Assembly: GCA_037127315.1 (NCBI GenBank)
Contig: JBBBDQ010000420.1
Coordinates: 1,105,001-1,169,000 of the forward strand
From: Ascarosepion bandense
Taxonomy: Eukaryota > Mollusca > Cephalopoda > Sepiida > Sepiidae
Direction of reading: 5' to 3'
Length of the DNA stretch: 64,000 nt
Below are positions 50,131 to 62,153 of this stretch, piece by piece. Position 1 is the stretch's first letter; every line of letters begins with the position of its first letter. Position numbers and translations under genes: made by a program. Below the pieces are notes generated by a model. The model ran no database searches and had not been told where the DNA came from. It saw nothing but the letters and a program-made list of their open reading frames with translations.

Positions 50131-50144
50131 AGCAAGGAGTTAAT

Positions 50145-50735
50145 GTTTTTCAGGCAGGTTCCGGACATGAAAACAGGCTTATTATCTTAGTGTTTTTTTG
50201 GATGAGACTTTGAAAAATGGCATTGGAAAATATTGCGTCATCTGTGGTTGCATCACATTTTATCACGCCCAGACACCCGAGTGACAGGGTGTAATTGATT
50301 TCTATTTTTTTTTTCTCAGATTAGGTCATTTGCAATGTTGTGCAGTAATATAAATCTGTTTTCAGAGTGTATGATGAAATTTGTTTGGCCTTGAAAAATA
50401 TTGCGTCATCCGTGATTGCATCAGAATTTTATTACGCCCAGACAATATTGTCTCGACTGTCGATTAGTTGTCCTAAGGCCATTGTCTGCTATTAACATCA
50501 CTCTAAGAAAGCTTATGAAAATTGTAACGCTTCACGAACACACGGGCAAGTGAGATCGCGGATATTGTTAGTGTCAGCGTTTCAACTGTTAGTTGTGTCA
50601 TCAAGTCGAATAAACCAACTGTATCCATCTGTCCAAAACCTAAATAAAACTGCTGTCGGAAGAAAAAAAAAACGCCAAGAGACGATGTATACATGCTCAG
50701 GGAAAGTGTGAAAGATCCTAAGAAGGCATTATACG
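50145..50735 (+). mobile_element. Tc1-like element relic, N-terminal half
   Basis: 5' region as at 49.1-49.4 kb, then frame-broken HTH coding (GEIADIVSVSVSTVSCVIKS-like; TPRDDVYMLRESVKDPKKA). It is truncated at almost the same codon as the 49.9-kb copy. Confidence 0.65.
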
Positions 50736-50739
50736 TTTT

Positions 50740-51290
50740 GTTTCAACTAACTTACACAAATATAGTGCTGATAGCAGACATGGAAAAAAATTATAAGGCC
50801 TTTTACAGAAGGTAGCTGAAAAGAGTGAAAACAAAGGACTACAAATAAACTTCAAGAATACCGAAGAAATGGTCATCAGCAAAAAGGGCAGCCCATAATG
50901 ACAAATGCAGGTCAGGATACTAAAATTAAGCAGGTACAAAAATTTAAATACTTAGGAAGTGTTCTAACAGAAGACGGAAAGTGCGACACAGAGATCCGAA
51001 GGTGTATTGGTATGGCGAAGGAAGCATTCCAGAAATTGAGTAAAGTATTAAGAAACAGGAAAAATTCGCTAGAAACAAAGAAAAGAGTACTAGATTGCTA
51101 TGTGATGTCAGTTCTTCAATATGGCAGTGAATACTGGATAGTATCATCGAAGATGAAGGAAAAACTTGAAGCAACTGAAATGTGGTTCTACAGTAGGATG
51201 CTGCGGATATCATGGATCGAGCATGTGACCGATGATGAGGTTTTGGAAAGAATGGAAACGAAAAGGAAATTAATACTGAGTGGCTCTTTT
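50740..51290 (+). pseudogene. RTE-like LINE, best preserved thumb region
   Basis: The frame 50898-51320 is open for 140 codons: QVQKFKYLGSVLTEDGKCDT, EIRRCIGMAKEAFQKLSKVL, RNRKNSLETKKRVLDCYVMS, VLQYGSEYWIVSSKMKEKLE, ATEMWFYSRMLRISWIEHVT, DDEVLERMETKRKLILS. It then departs into unrelated sequence at about 51278. This is the segment after the YADD motif of endonuclease/RT LINEs. Upstream (50790-50895) continues as YRRLLKRVKTKDYKLTSRIP-like frames. It is the reference for locating the 49-bp repeat expansion at 33.4 kb. Confidence 0.85.
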
Positions 51291-51291
51291 G

Positions 51292-51712
51292 CCTTGTATT
51301 TGGTGAACATTAGTGGATAATCATATTGGAACACTCTGAGATTTGCTTTCCATTAATCTTGAGCTCGCAAATTCAACAGAGCTGAACGAAAATATACGCA
51401 GGATGGCAAAGCTGGATTACTTTGAATAATGTATTTACTCGCGTGTGTGCGCGAACCCTCGTCGTATTTGCTAAAAATAAAAAGTAGGGTGATATTTTGA
51501 GTAGACTGTGTAAACACTTATAAATATTTCTATGTGTAAGTATGTCTCTATGTACACCTCCCAAGGTCTTTTGTCTTCGTTCGTTGGGTAAAATGATAGA
51601 AAATGAGCAAATAACCAACCGGGCGAGCTTGCATAAACGGTTGTCAGAATAGGGATAAGGAGAGATAATGAAAAAAACGAAAACAAAAACAAAATTTGTT
51701 TTTCAATGTGCT
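51292..51712. other. Unassigned stretch
   Basis: No recognised feature. Confidence 0.35.
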
Positions 51713-51714
51713 AT

Positions 51715-51930
51715 AATCTTTCATGGCGTTGATGATCATGGCCCTCCGTAATCTCCTGTGTTTTGTAACCCGCACTAAAATTTCTCTTTTTGCTACCTCT
51801 GTTCTATCACAATCACGTTAGGTAGGTTATCCGCTGTTTAACTCTGTCCCTTTTGTAAGACCTGTAAGTGTCAAAATTTTTAAACCCTCTTTTCTTATTA
51901 CATAACATAGAACTTTCAGTAATCTCTTTC
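51715..51930 (-). pseudogene. RTE-like LINE 3' relic
   Basis: In complement: an ITVIDLAV-like eroded RQRVKQRITYLT region and TEGHDHQRHER-like end; block order as at 24.45-24.66 kb. Confidence 0.55.
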
Positions 51931-51944
51931 GGATGTTAAGTATC

Positions 51945-52218
51945 CGTTAGTTAATAAGTGTAACACAACTGGGCGATCATGTCTCTTTCGACACATGACT
52001 GACTAAAGAGAAGATTCTTCCGTTGAAGATTAGTTGTTAACCAAAGCTAACCCAATCTGTAATGCTGTTCAACTTATAGCTGGAGAGAGAATAGATGGAT
52101 TTATATCTTTTCCCAAGGGTATTTGTGCGTAAGTGAAGGAAACGAATTCGACTGGAATTCGAACTCGACTTTTCGATTTTACATTCCTAGCCTATATCCA
52201 TTACACCACAACAGACGT
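51945..52218 (-). mobile_element. SINE-B, diverged
   Basis: GGGCGATCATGTCTCTTTCG, CCCAAGGGTATTTGTGCGTA and GACTGGAATTCGAACTCGAC, with the head ending ATTACACCACAACAGACGTC. Confidence 0.8.
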
Positions 52219-52409
52219 CCTATATGAAGTACACGTTTCTATTTTGTATCGATTTTCTCCAAAAAAATTCGGGCTTTCGGTCACATCGTTGAAGCATCAG
52301 TAAATGTACGATCTACGAACATAAGCAGAGCCGAACCTTGTCGGTTCCTAGATGGGTGAGTGCTTGAGTATAGTAAATGCTGTAAAGTTGGATGTGTGGG
52401 TGGTGTGAT

Positions 52410-52520
52410 GGCTTGGAACCGAATTTTATTTACAATTTGGGTGAGTTATATTCACTTACGCGCAAATAACTTTGCAAAAGCTATGAATGCACTTCTTTTC
52501 CTCCCAGATATGGGTTAATT
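52410..52520 (+). mobile_element. SINE-B scrap
   Basis: TGGTGTGATGGCTTGGAACC and TATTCACTTACGCGCAAATA; 3' half missing. Confidence 0.6.
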
Positions 52521-52679
52521 AGTAATACTTTTATCAGAGAAACCATTATAAAATAAAATCAATTTCCGTAAAAAATATTTAAATTTTGACAGTAAATAAC
52601 GCATATAGGTGTTGATATTGCGCCGAACAAAAGCAATCAATAACCAGTCTAAATTGTCAGTACATTGTATACTTAGCAT

Positions 52680-52765
52680 TCACAATCCCAAAGGATCGGT
52701 AATAGTGGAGAGCCACGATCGCCTGCATCCTGAAAAGACAAAGCATATAAGAAAACAAGGATTGA
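52680..52765 (+). pseudogene. RTE-like LINE terminal scrap
   Basis: GGAGAGCCACGATCGCCTGC, ATCCTGAAAAGACAAAGCAT then ATAAG: the W-RAMIACILKRQSI-like end of the ORF. Confidence 0.6.
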
Positions 52766-52819
52766 GAGTAAACCGGAAATACAGTGAAGGAGTGATACGG
52801 TATAGAGATAGATAAGCAT

Positions 52820-53130
52820 ATCAGTTAATTAAGTGCCATACGTGATACACGCTTGGGCGATCATGTCTCGAAAGACTGGGCAGAAGATTATCCCGCAGTA
52901 GGTTGCCATTGCTTTCTGCGGTAGACTGGTTGCCGACCAAGGCTATAGAACCCAATCTGTCCTGTTATTTAACCCATAACTGGAAGGAAGAGACGGCTTA
53001 ATACCTTTCCCAAGGAGATTTGCGCGTAAGCGAATGCAATGAATTCAGCTGGAATTCGAACTCGGCTCCCCGATTTCTCGTTCCGAGCCGATATCCAATG
53101 CACCACAACGCACATCCGGTATGATGATAT
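52820..53130 (-). mobile_element. SINE-B, full length with target-site duplication
   Basis: Complete copy from ATCAGTTAATTAAGTGCCAT (tail) to the head complement CCGATATCCAATGCACCACA. GATAAGCATAT occurs at 52811 and again at 53131, an 11-bp target-site duplication that shows retroposition. Confidence 0.9.
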
Positions 53131-53141
53131 GATAAGCATAT

Positions 53142-53965
53142 AGACAGTATTAATACGTCCAGTTACGTACGTCTATGTTTGTTGAATACTACGCGATCGG
53201 AGATTACAAGAGATGGGGGCGATGAAAGCGAAAATTAGTCAAAGGAACGGCTATCGAGTTATGATCAAAGGGATTAAAAAAAAAAACAGTTACATTAAAT
53301 TTGTTCGCATTACAAAGTCAATTTTAAAAAGAGATTACATTTCCCCCCACAATTTTTTTAAGCCGATGTAGAATCTATATCTCTCCTCTTTCCGCCTCTT
53401 TCTTCTCCAAACACACCCTCTCTTTATAATTACGCCGTTTATCCCTCACACTGTCGTTGGTTTAATATCGAGGCAATTTTTTTAGGATTGTTTTTATTTA
53501 TTTATTTATTTATTTATTTAGTTCCATACCAAATTTCTTTTCATCCAGTCTAAAAAAAATATAGCCCCTGCCATGTCAGTCTCTTCTATACATCCTTCCC
53601 CAATCGACAAAACCAGTAACCTATCATTTGGGAACCCAACCGATCCCCTCTTCCATACTCAAATAAAAGCGACACGTCGCTATAGTGTCAACTGATATGA
53701 CGGCTACTAATACCCAGGAAGTGTGGGCAGCTGACTTTGCAAAGAAGAACCACCATCCATCTGTTCTTGTGAAAACGGTAAAGAGCAACCAGTGGGTGAT
53801 GGCGAATAAAGGATTTTCTTTCTCTCTTTCTTTATTTAATTCTTTATTTATTTTTCTTGTCGTTTTCGGTCGTGAAAGTTTCTTTCTCTCGCCTTTTCCA
53901 TATCAATCACTTTCTGGTGGTTTTAACACCTCAACTTTTCTTTACCAATTTACTAAAACGCAAAT
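53142..53965. other. Unassigned stretch
   Basis: (TTTA)n at 53497-53520. A plus frame of 119 codons (53685-54044) starts MSTDMTATNTQEVWAADFAK but runs into the SINE at 53.98 kb. I recognise no domain. Confidence 0.35.
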
Positions 53966-53974
53966 TGGTCAGAT

Positions 53975-54275
53975 ATGCCTTGTGGTGCAGTGGATGTCGT
54001 CTCGGATGGACAAATCAGGAGAGCCAAGTTCGAATCCCAGTTGAATTCTTTGTACTCACTTACTCGCAAATACCCTTGGAAAATATACTAATCCATCTCT
54101 TCCCTCCAGTTATGGATCAAATTGCAAGACATATTGAGTTCTATAGCCTTGGTTGGTAACCAGTCTACCGCAGAATGTAATGGCAACCTATTGCAGGAAA
54201 ATCTTCTGCCCAGTCTTTTAAGACATGATCTCCCAAGCGTATCACTTATGGCACTTAAGTGACTGAATTTAATAA
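53975..54275 (+). mobile_element. SINE-B, full length
   Basis: Head GCCTTGTGGTGCAGTGGATG, B box AAGTTCGAATCCCAG (close to the tRNA consensus), tail TATGGCACTTAAGTGACTGA. Confidence 0.85.
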
Positions 54276-55050
54276 TAACTTTATTGCATTTTTTACCTTA
54301 TGATTAGAGCAGATTTTCGGTAACTATTGAAAAATCTGTGAATGTACTTACAATTATTATTTATCAGAGTATTAAAAAAGAGAGAGAGAAAAGAAAGGAA
54401 GAAAGAAAGAGAATGTGTAAAAAAATAGATAGATGATTCAAATTCTCCACTGAGTTCTACTTTTAACTAATGTAAAGATTAAGAGAAACAAAATTTTATT
54501 TCACAAAGAATTGATAGAAATGCTCAGCAACCGGGACATATTTGGGAAAAATGTTAGAATTATCAAGCATCTCTATTGGCAGTAAATCGCCTGCATAGAC
54601 ACAGGAATCGAATTCAGCAGATCTACAAAGATAGAAACAGGCGTAAGACAAGGGTGTGTCTTTTCACCGGATATCTTTACCAAAATTTACTACAAAATAC
54701 AAACATTTCTAAATCAATTTCCTTCATTTGTAAATAAGTCCTAAAATTTCAATAAAATCAGACAATTATTTGAATTTTGAAAGAATTTCTAAATCACTCT
54801 GTTTTCCTGGTCAAAAAATACATTAAAATACCCTATTCTCATCTTTGGACCCCAACCACAGCTGACGAAAAACATTCTAATAAAGTATAATGGAAAAAAA
54901 AACTTCTTTGTTCTTTCTTCTTAAAGATAACATGAAAATTGTGACAATAAAGATTCACTTTTATTAAGTTCAAGGCATTTTTTTCATCATTATTTTTTAT
55001 TAAATTAATGAGAATACCTAAATAACTTTAATACAATGTAACACCTCTTG
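54260..55050 (+). repeat. AT-family element, split by an RTE scrap
   Basis: Left: TTATTGCATTTTTTACCTTA and AGATTTTCGGTAACTATTGA. Right: CATTTGTAAATAAGTCCTAA and TCAGACAATTATTTGAATTT, as in 61.6-61.9 kb. Confidence 0.6.
54530..54690 (+). pseudogene. RTE-like RT motif fragment
   Basis: Encodes FSRSTKIETGVRQGCVFSPD and IF: the region leading to RT motif B of an RTE-like LINE. The catalytic YADD is not included. Confidence 0.65.
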
Positions 55051-55194
55051 TCAAATTTGATAGGGGCCTTATTAATGCTGAATTTCTATAAAGAAATACT
55101 TCTACAGAAAGCGATAACTGAGGTTTAAATTAATTTTGAAATCTTTTTTGAAGTTTTTAATTTAGTTTTAATTTAAAGCTCATAGATCTAAACT

Positions 55195-55463
55195 TATTTA
55201 TAAATGGAACTTTGTCTGTCTGTGTGTGTCTGTCCGTTACCTATAGACTCCGAAACGGCTGAACTGATTTTCTTGAAAATTTACACAGTTGTACTATAAG
55301 TTAAGTTTTGTGTCGAGGTACCCCCGATAAATATCGAAAATTGATAATCGAAAAAATTGGGTTATGGAAGGAGTGGTCCGATTTGAATCAAATTTGATAC
55401 ACTCATAGACAGAGAAATAAGAAACGATGTTCAGAAGTTTCAAGGTTGCAGTTCTTACAATTG

Positions 55464-55520
<57 letters not shown>

Positions 55521-55868
55521 GTCTGTATTTTTTTCAGCCCTTTTATTTTAGTTTTTGCTTCGGATTTGGCTTTAAGTAAGTATAATTATAGTTCTTAGTC
55601 TCAGCCATGATATCATTTATTCAGAGAACTTATTTAGCCTTTAAAATTCAGTTTATGACGAAAAAAACTTATTTGATATCGATACCAGGAATTCAAAATT
55701 TGACTTACATCCATTCATTTTTCTTTCAGTCTACGGTTTCGTTTTAACTGAAACAACTATTGCTTTTTAATCTTTCGTGCCAACGTCCAAAGAGTCTGAT
55801 CTCCAGGACCATGGATTAGTTTTAAAGCTTTCATTACACCCGAGCAACGCCGGGCTATACTGCTAGTT
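55195..55868 (+). mobile_element. Non-autonomous Helitron, complete or nearly so
   Basis: The 5' part has the recurrent Helitron-type TTTGTCTGTCTGTGTGTGTC, ACTCCGAAACGGCTGAACTG and ATTTTCTTGAAAATTTACAC. A (TA)n tract follows (55467-55520). The 3' part matches 19.23-19.59 kb and ends with the ACCCG/CGGGT hairpin, then CTAG and T. About 670 bp, without Rep or helicase coding, so it depends on another element. Confidence 0.8.
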
Positions 55869-55889
55869 AAATATAATAAACAAAATTTC

Positions 55890-57250
55890 TGTATTTCAAA
55901 GCGAATTTAAATTAACTGAAATGAGTTTTTAATTGCTAAATATCGGTGATTTTGTACATATATACAAATCATTCTTTTTGGCAACGTAATTCTTTTTATT
56001 AAAAATCATGCAAAAATAGAATATGATTTTTTTAAACTTTATTTGCGTAGGATTAACTGATTTAATGTTTATTCAATGAGATTTGAAACAAATATTACTT
56101 ATTTTTAGTTTAAAATATCACAGAAAAGAATTACTGAAAACGAATTACTGAAAATTTACCTATATTCTGATGAACGCCTTTTTATTATGACGTTTCAACT
56201 ACCAAGTAATCTTAAATATTTAAGAAAATATTATAATGCAATTTAATGTTTTAATGAATTTTAAGTATTTTGACTTTCTATTTTTATCGCTCTTATTTTC
56301 TGATAATGTGGTGCATGGACGCCCCTATTTACAAAATATGGGCACCATTACACACTCAACAAAACTCAAAATTATTTTAAAATTATTGTGGGATGCGGAA
56401 TTGTACAAAAATATTCCATTTATGAATAATAAATAAAATTTCTTCTTAATAGCAATATCATATAATCAACACAAATAGATAATTTTAAAATGTTAATAGC
56501 TTTATAAATTATTTTAATTAAAATTTACAAAAATGAAAACAATTCTTGTAAAATTAATTATTCATCAAAAAATACTTTTCTTAAAAGAACAGTGTTCATA
56601 ATATATCTCATACATAAATTAAGTTAAAAGCTGTTCTAATTAAATAATGTCTTAGTTTTTCTGCATTTTTCAGTAACTGGGTTGTACTGTTTTAGAAAAA
56701 AATGATGATTTAAATTCTCCAAATACTTCTACTTATAATTAATATAACTTTTAAGCCACAAAAAAATTCTCAAAAATTCATAAAATTAAATAAGTGATGA
56801 TAGGAACAGATGTAAAAAAAAACAACAACACATTTTTACCAAGATTTTCTAAAAAAAAAAAGAAAAGAAAAAAAGAAACATTCCTCAAACAATTTCATTC
56901 ATTGTGAATAAGTCCTGAAATTTTCATTAAAACCCGACAATTATTTGAGTTTTCTAATATCTTACAAATCAATGTGTTTTTCACCGCTAAGAGACACTAA
57001 AATATTCTATACTAATTTATGATCACCCACTAACGAAAGAAGAAAAATAAATCAGAAAGTTCGAAAAGGTCTGCAAAATATACTTTACTAATTAAAAAAA
57101 ACCTCTGGCCTTCCCTCTTATTAATAACATTATAATTTTAACGATAAAACTGTATCTCTATTAAGTTTAAAGTTTTTTTTTCCATTATGGCATGCATATT
57201 TTTTAGCGAATTATATAACGGCAAATAATAAATCAAAGGATATGTCAATA
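55890..57250 (+). repeat. AT-family element, long copy
   Basis: Ordered blocks: GCTAAATATCGGTGATTTTG, TTCTTAATAGCAATATC, CTAATTAAATAATGTCTTAG, AGTCCTGAAATTTTCATTAA, CGACAATTATTTGAGTTTTC, TTTTTCACCGC and TTTTTTAGCGAATTATATAA. A 66-codon frame at 56236-56436 has no known motif. Confidence 0.7.
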
Positions 57251-57254
57251 ACAT

Positions 57255-57499
57255 AATTAATTCGGTCCCTTTCTAAATTCAGGTAATAATTTCAGCAATT
57301 ATTCCTTAAATGTCAATCACGAAAAAAGCTCACGTAATTCTCTTGAAATCGTGAAGAATCGTTCCAAAATCTTTTGTTTATGAATTAACCGGGAATTATT
57401 TGCTTGACGCCATTTCGGATAGCGGATGGGAACTCGTAAATATATTTATATCTATATTCTATCTATGCAAATATCGGCAATGTTTCATCCTTGCACCAG

Positions 57500-57541
<42 letters not shown>

Positions 57542-57585
57542 TAACAGCGATGTCAAACTAATAACCCCACCCCTTTGACACACGG

Positions 57586-57624
<39 letters not shown>

Positions 57625-57852
57625 TTGACTCCCACGGAATCATTGTTTATAAAATTATAAAAATACGTGAATCAAGCACAGTTCGATATTCATTATTTCC
57701 ATGTTTTAATAAAAATTTATTACCGTGTTATAAAAAATACATTTTAAAAGAAATCTTATTTATTAAAAAAATAATATAAAAATTATAAAAATATGTAAAC
57801 CCATTACGGATCTCTTCTGATTATTCACACCCAAAATATTAACCAGCACCAA

Positions 57853-57904
<52 letters not shown>

Positions 57905-58305
57905 TATTTACTAAAATCCGCACCAAATCCTTTCATTTCCGGTTGGACTGGTGTGGGCGACTCGGGTGCGCTATAGTGTGGGGTCTATTCCTCCTGTCAC
58001 GCTAATGGAGAAAGGGATAAAAGCGTGTTTGCTCTTTAACAGTATCTTATTTTATTTTATTTTGCAATAATTAATTCGTCGGGGAGTGAAGAATCCTCTT
58101 TTATAATAAAAACAATAGTGTATTGTTTGTAGATATATATATAATATACTTCCCTCGTATCAGACTTAGGGGTTTGGACTATTTTTCTTTTTTTCTTATG
58201 TTTTAATATAAGATATTCAATATTAGGTCGATCAATATATATGTTGCCGTCATTTTAGACAGCATATCAATATAAATATTTTGCCGTCATTTTTGACGGC
58301 ACGGG
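57255..58305. other. Microsatellites and unassigned sequence
   Basis: (TA)n at 57503-57538 and 57588-57620; (AAT)n at 57853-57904. 58230-58300 has two partial direct repeats around TTGCCGTCATTTTWGAC. 57.92-58.03 kb is a short GC-richer island with no motif recognised. Confidence 0.5.
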
Positions 58306-58309
58306 CCCA

Positions 58310-58600
58310 CTACTTTATTAATAAACTCCTGTCTCTCTTCTGCTCGATCCGTCCTGTGAATATTAGATTTGTTAAGCCCTCTCTTCTCACTATGTCCCCC
58401 AGAAATTTCAACTGTCTCTTCCTAGTGTTGAGTATAAGTGTCCGTTTTTGGGTTTTTTTTGCCATTAATCTCTAGAACTGGGTTGTTGCTTAGTTTCAAT
58501 CCACGGTATTCTCAGTATCCTGCTGCAAAACCAAATTTCTGCTTATTCTTCAACTGTAAGGAGATTGTCCAGCAGTCACAGCCTAATAGTAGGACTGATA
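58310..58600 (-). pseudogene. RTE-like LINE relic, old copy
   Basis: In complement: FGFAAGYxENTVD-like eroded RMLRIPWIET, KRTLILNTRKRQLKFLGDIV and RREGLTNLIFTGRIEQKRDR. Frame broken; no tail. Confidence 0.65.
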
Positions 58601-58617
58601 TTACGTAACAGTTTAGA

Positions 58618-58680
58618 CAGTCAGTTAAGTAGCATTCATTATATACTCTTGGGCGATCATGTCTCGAAAAATCTTGTCAG
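58618..58680 (-). mobile_element. SINE-B tail fragment
   Basis: CAGTCAGTTAAGTAGCATTC and CTTGGGCGATCATGTCTCGA. Confidence 0.7.
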
Positions 58681-58729
58681 TCGCCTTTAATGAAAATTGT
58701 AAAAAACTGAGATTTCTATAGAAAGACAC

Positions 58730-58734
<5 letters not shown>

Positions 58735-58768
<34 letters not shown>

Positions 58769-58836
58769 CTAAAATACAATTTATAATAAATATATAAATG
58801 TATATATATATATATATATATTATAAATTGTATTTT

Positions 58837-58876
<40 letters not shown>

Positions 58877-58889
58877 TCTAAAATACAAT

Positions 58890-58935
<46 letters not shown>

Positions 58936-59060
58936 ATTGTATTTTAGAACATGTACATAACTTCTCTATATATAATGAAAGTTATGTACATGTTCTAAAA
59001 TACAATTTTTTATAAATATTCACAGCTCTATATAGTATATTATATATCGAGCACTGTTTT
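58735..59060. repeat. Nested palindromes in (TA)n
   Basis: The module TTCTAAAATACAATTTATAA appears alternately forward (58765, 58875, 58992) and inverted (58822, 58930), separated by (TA)n. The last pair is extended by ACATGTACATAACTT on both sides. It can fold into several competing hairpins. The module resembles the outer ends of the F4 foldback at 35.95/36.4 kb. Confidence 0.8.
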
Positions 59061-59104
59061 AAATTAATGTTTTGGACGTGGAAAGAATTCTTCGTTCTGT
59101 ATTC

Positions 59105-59111
<7 letters not shown>

Positions 59112-59151
<40 letters not shown>
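59112..59151. repeat. (TA)n microsatellite
   Basis: Borders the X-family copy. Confidence 0.95.
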
Positions 59152-59159
<8 letters not shown>

Positions 59160-59380
59160 CAGCTGTATTTTTTTGCTCTACTTTCTTACTGAGCGCTTTA
59201 GTTTTAGGGTTTTCGTCTCGGGGTTTTTTCTTTCTTACAAGTACTTGACATTATGTTCATGTACTTCGTTTGTTTCTTTTTTTACTTCCCCTTCTTTTCC
59301 CTCCGAGTTCGTTTTCGGTGGATTGTACAAGACGATTTAAATTATAGCTTAATTAATAATATTTTCGGCAGAGTTAGTTC
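59160..59380 (+). repeat. X-family dispersed repeat
   Basis: Homologous to 11.69-11.87 kb on the other strand. Followed by T/A-rich sequence and (TA)n at 59420-59460. Confidence 0.65.
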
Positions 59381-59416
59381 TGTTACTATTGGTATTGTTA
59401 TTACTATAGTTAATAT

Positions 59417-59459
<43 letters not shown>

Positions 59460-59464
59460 TAGAT

Positions 59465-59690
59465 ATTTTCTCGCAGTAAGTTACCATGACATTTTGCAGT
59501 AGACTGGTTGCCAACCAAAGCTAGAGAACCCAGTCTGTTCTTCTATTTAACCCATAGCTGGAAGGAGAAGTGACGAATTTGTATCTTTCCCAAGGATATT
59601 TGTGTGTATGTGAATTCAACTCGAATACGAACTCGGCTCACCGATTTGTCGGCCTGAGATTATTTCCACTGCACTAAAACGCACATCCTT
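59465..59690 (-). mobile_element. SINE-B, tail-truncated
   Basis: Starts at CTCGCAGTAAGTTACCATGA (tail missing) and runs to the head complement ACTGCACTAAAACGCACATC. Confidence 0.8.
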
Positions 59691-59839
59691 CAGTTCAATA
59701 CGCTTACACATTTCAAACCTGCAGGAATCTAGTGTTAAATGATTTTTAAACATCCATGCCTGCAATTAAGATAGATTATAATAAACATGTTAATGAAGTT
59801 AAAAAGAAAACGTCGCAACTGAGTGTGAAAGTATGTAAG

Positions 59840-60170
59840 AAAAATAAAACTTTGTTGAAGATAGCGGAAAATGAAAGAACGGTACTGAGAATACAGAAGA
59901 ATTGCCATTGCTTTTGAATTTTTGAAAATCAAAGTTGACAGGAAAACGAGAATGTTTGGTCAGAGTTCCACAAGCGGAAAGCCATTTAATTTAGCCATTT
60001 AAACTGTATAATGATGAGACCTAGCTGCAAATCAAGTATTGTGCTTAAATTTGTAATCTCTACGTACCAAAGAAGAAAGTTCATTGAATCAATTACTGTG
60101 AAATTATTTATAGAAAAGCCACAGGGAATATGTGCTTCGTCGGTGAAAACTGTCTTCAGCCGAGCTGTAG
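59840..60170 (-). mobile_element. LINE-B relic (target of a SINE)
   Basis: GAGTTCCACAAGCGGAAAGC, AACTGTATAATGATGAGACC, GTGAAATTATTTATAGAAAA and TCGGTGAAAACTGTCTTCAG are LINE C-terminal blocks in complement. It continues after the SINE at 60489. Confidence 0.65.
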
Positions 60171-60478
60171 TCAGTCAGTTAAGTGCCGTACGTGATACAC
60201 GCTTGGGCGATCATGTCTCGAAAGAGACATGACTGACTGGGCAGAATATTATCCCGCAGTAGGTTGCCATTGCTTTCTGCGGTAGACTGGTTGCCGACCA
60301 AGGCTATAGAACCCAATCTGTCCTGCTATTTAACCCATAACTGGAAGGAAGAGATGGATTAATACCTTTCCCAAGGGTATTTGCGCGTAAGTGAATATAA
60401 TGAATTCAACTGGAATTCGAACTCGGCTCCCCGGTTTCTCGTTCCGAGCCGATATCCACTGAACCACAACGCACATCC
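60171..60478 (-). mobile_element. SINE-B, young copy with 10-bp target-site duplication
   Basis: Full length from TCAGTCAGTTAAGTGCCGTA to the head complement CCACTGAACCACAACGCACA. CGAGCTGTAG lies on both sides (60161-60170 and 60479-60488). The intact B box complement GAACTCGGCTCC and few differences from consensus suggest a recent insertion. Confidence 0.92.
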
Positions 60479-60616
60479 CGAGCTGTAGTAACTATCGAAA
60501 TTACCCGAATTTTCCGATAGCATAAAACAACTAATTCAAAACTTTTAAAAATTAAATAAAAATAATTATATCAACAACTTTTTACATGTTTGAAAGAATT
60601 ATTGCTGTCGAAATAC

Positions 60617-60737
<121 letters not shown>

Positions 60738-60739
60738 TT

Positions 60740-62153
60740 GGCAACTATACTCATTTTCGAGATCTAAATATTAAACTGGATATTTAAAAGTAAAAAGGTT
60801 TTCTTTGAAACTTTAGTTTAAAACATTTTAGTTTTAGTTGAAAGCTAACTGATTAAATTTACTATTTCCAGTGAGCAAAATACTCTGGTGTATTTCAGAC
60901 AGAAATTATATTGATTGGATTCTAAAATTTGTCAATTTTTTAAACTAAAATTTTTCAGTCATTTTTAAGCGATCAACATATTTCTAAACAATAGTTAATT
61001 CTTAGTTTTAAAATACTTGCCAAAAATATACATCTGTGACAAATTATTTTTGGAAAATTAGCAAATTTAATGCTAAATTAAACTGATTTACGCAAGTATT
61101 ACTTATTAAAAAATGAAATTTAGATTAAAACTATTTCTTAAACAGAGAGTTCGACTTTTTGACCTTACCACCTTATGTGTTGCTTGATTTGACAGATGCG
61201 ATATGACATAAGTGTATGGCGAGCACAAGTGACATAACTGTACAAATTTTTCCCTAAAACAACTGACCTTTTAGTTTATACATAGAAATTACCATATACA
61301 AAAAAATAAAAAATAAAAATCATTTTGAAAAATGGATGGCACAACTATTTGTGTTAAACTTTTTAATTTTCGTTTAGGAAATATAATCTTCGCTTAATAA
61401 GTTTTAAAATAACCCTAACAAATCTTTGAAATATTTTAAAAATATTATAAAACTATTATAATTCAAAAATAAAAAACAATTCCTTTGAAATTTAATTATT
61501 AATCGATTTTTTTTCTTTAGACTATAATGTCCTTAATTGATATTATTTATTCAAGCAATTAAAAGCTCATCAAATTAAATAATGTCATAGCTATATTGCA
61601 TTTTTTTATTATATTATTGGGAGCAGATTTTCAGAAATAAAGGCAACTTAAAAAATAATAGATGATTCACATTTCTCAATTAGTCCTGCATTTAACAAAT
61701 AAAACCAATTTTCGCAAAAAAATTTAATTTCTTAAATTTTAATAAATTTACGTGGAGTGGGATAATGATGTAAAAAGAAATATTTTAACCAAGATTTAAA
61801 AAAAAGTAATAATTAAAAAAAATAATTTCATTCATTTGTAAATAAGTCCTGAAAGTTTCCTTAACATCCGACAATTATTTGATTTATTCAAGAATTTTCA
61901 AATTAATGTCATTGCCACCGAAAAAAAACAAACTTTACAATTTGTAAATTCTTGTAACAATCTGAATATCCGATAAATAAAATCAAAAACAAGATTTCAC
62001 TAAAATTTTGCAATTTTAAACTAATTAAAAAATACTTGGATCTTGCCTCTTAATAGTAATATAAACATGTTGATTGTAAAAGTTCGTTTTTATTAAGTTT
62101 GGGGTATTTTTTATTCATACAATACTGTATTTTTAGCGATGTAGTGGCGATAC

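Noticed and set aside
53685..54044. 119-codon frame as a host gene
   Set aside because: The last third is SINE-B sequence and the first part has no recognisable domain.
56161..56200. CTGATGAACGCC string
   Set aside because: No GAAA within a plausible distance on that strand.
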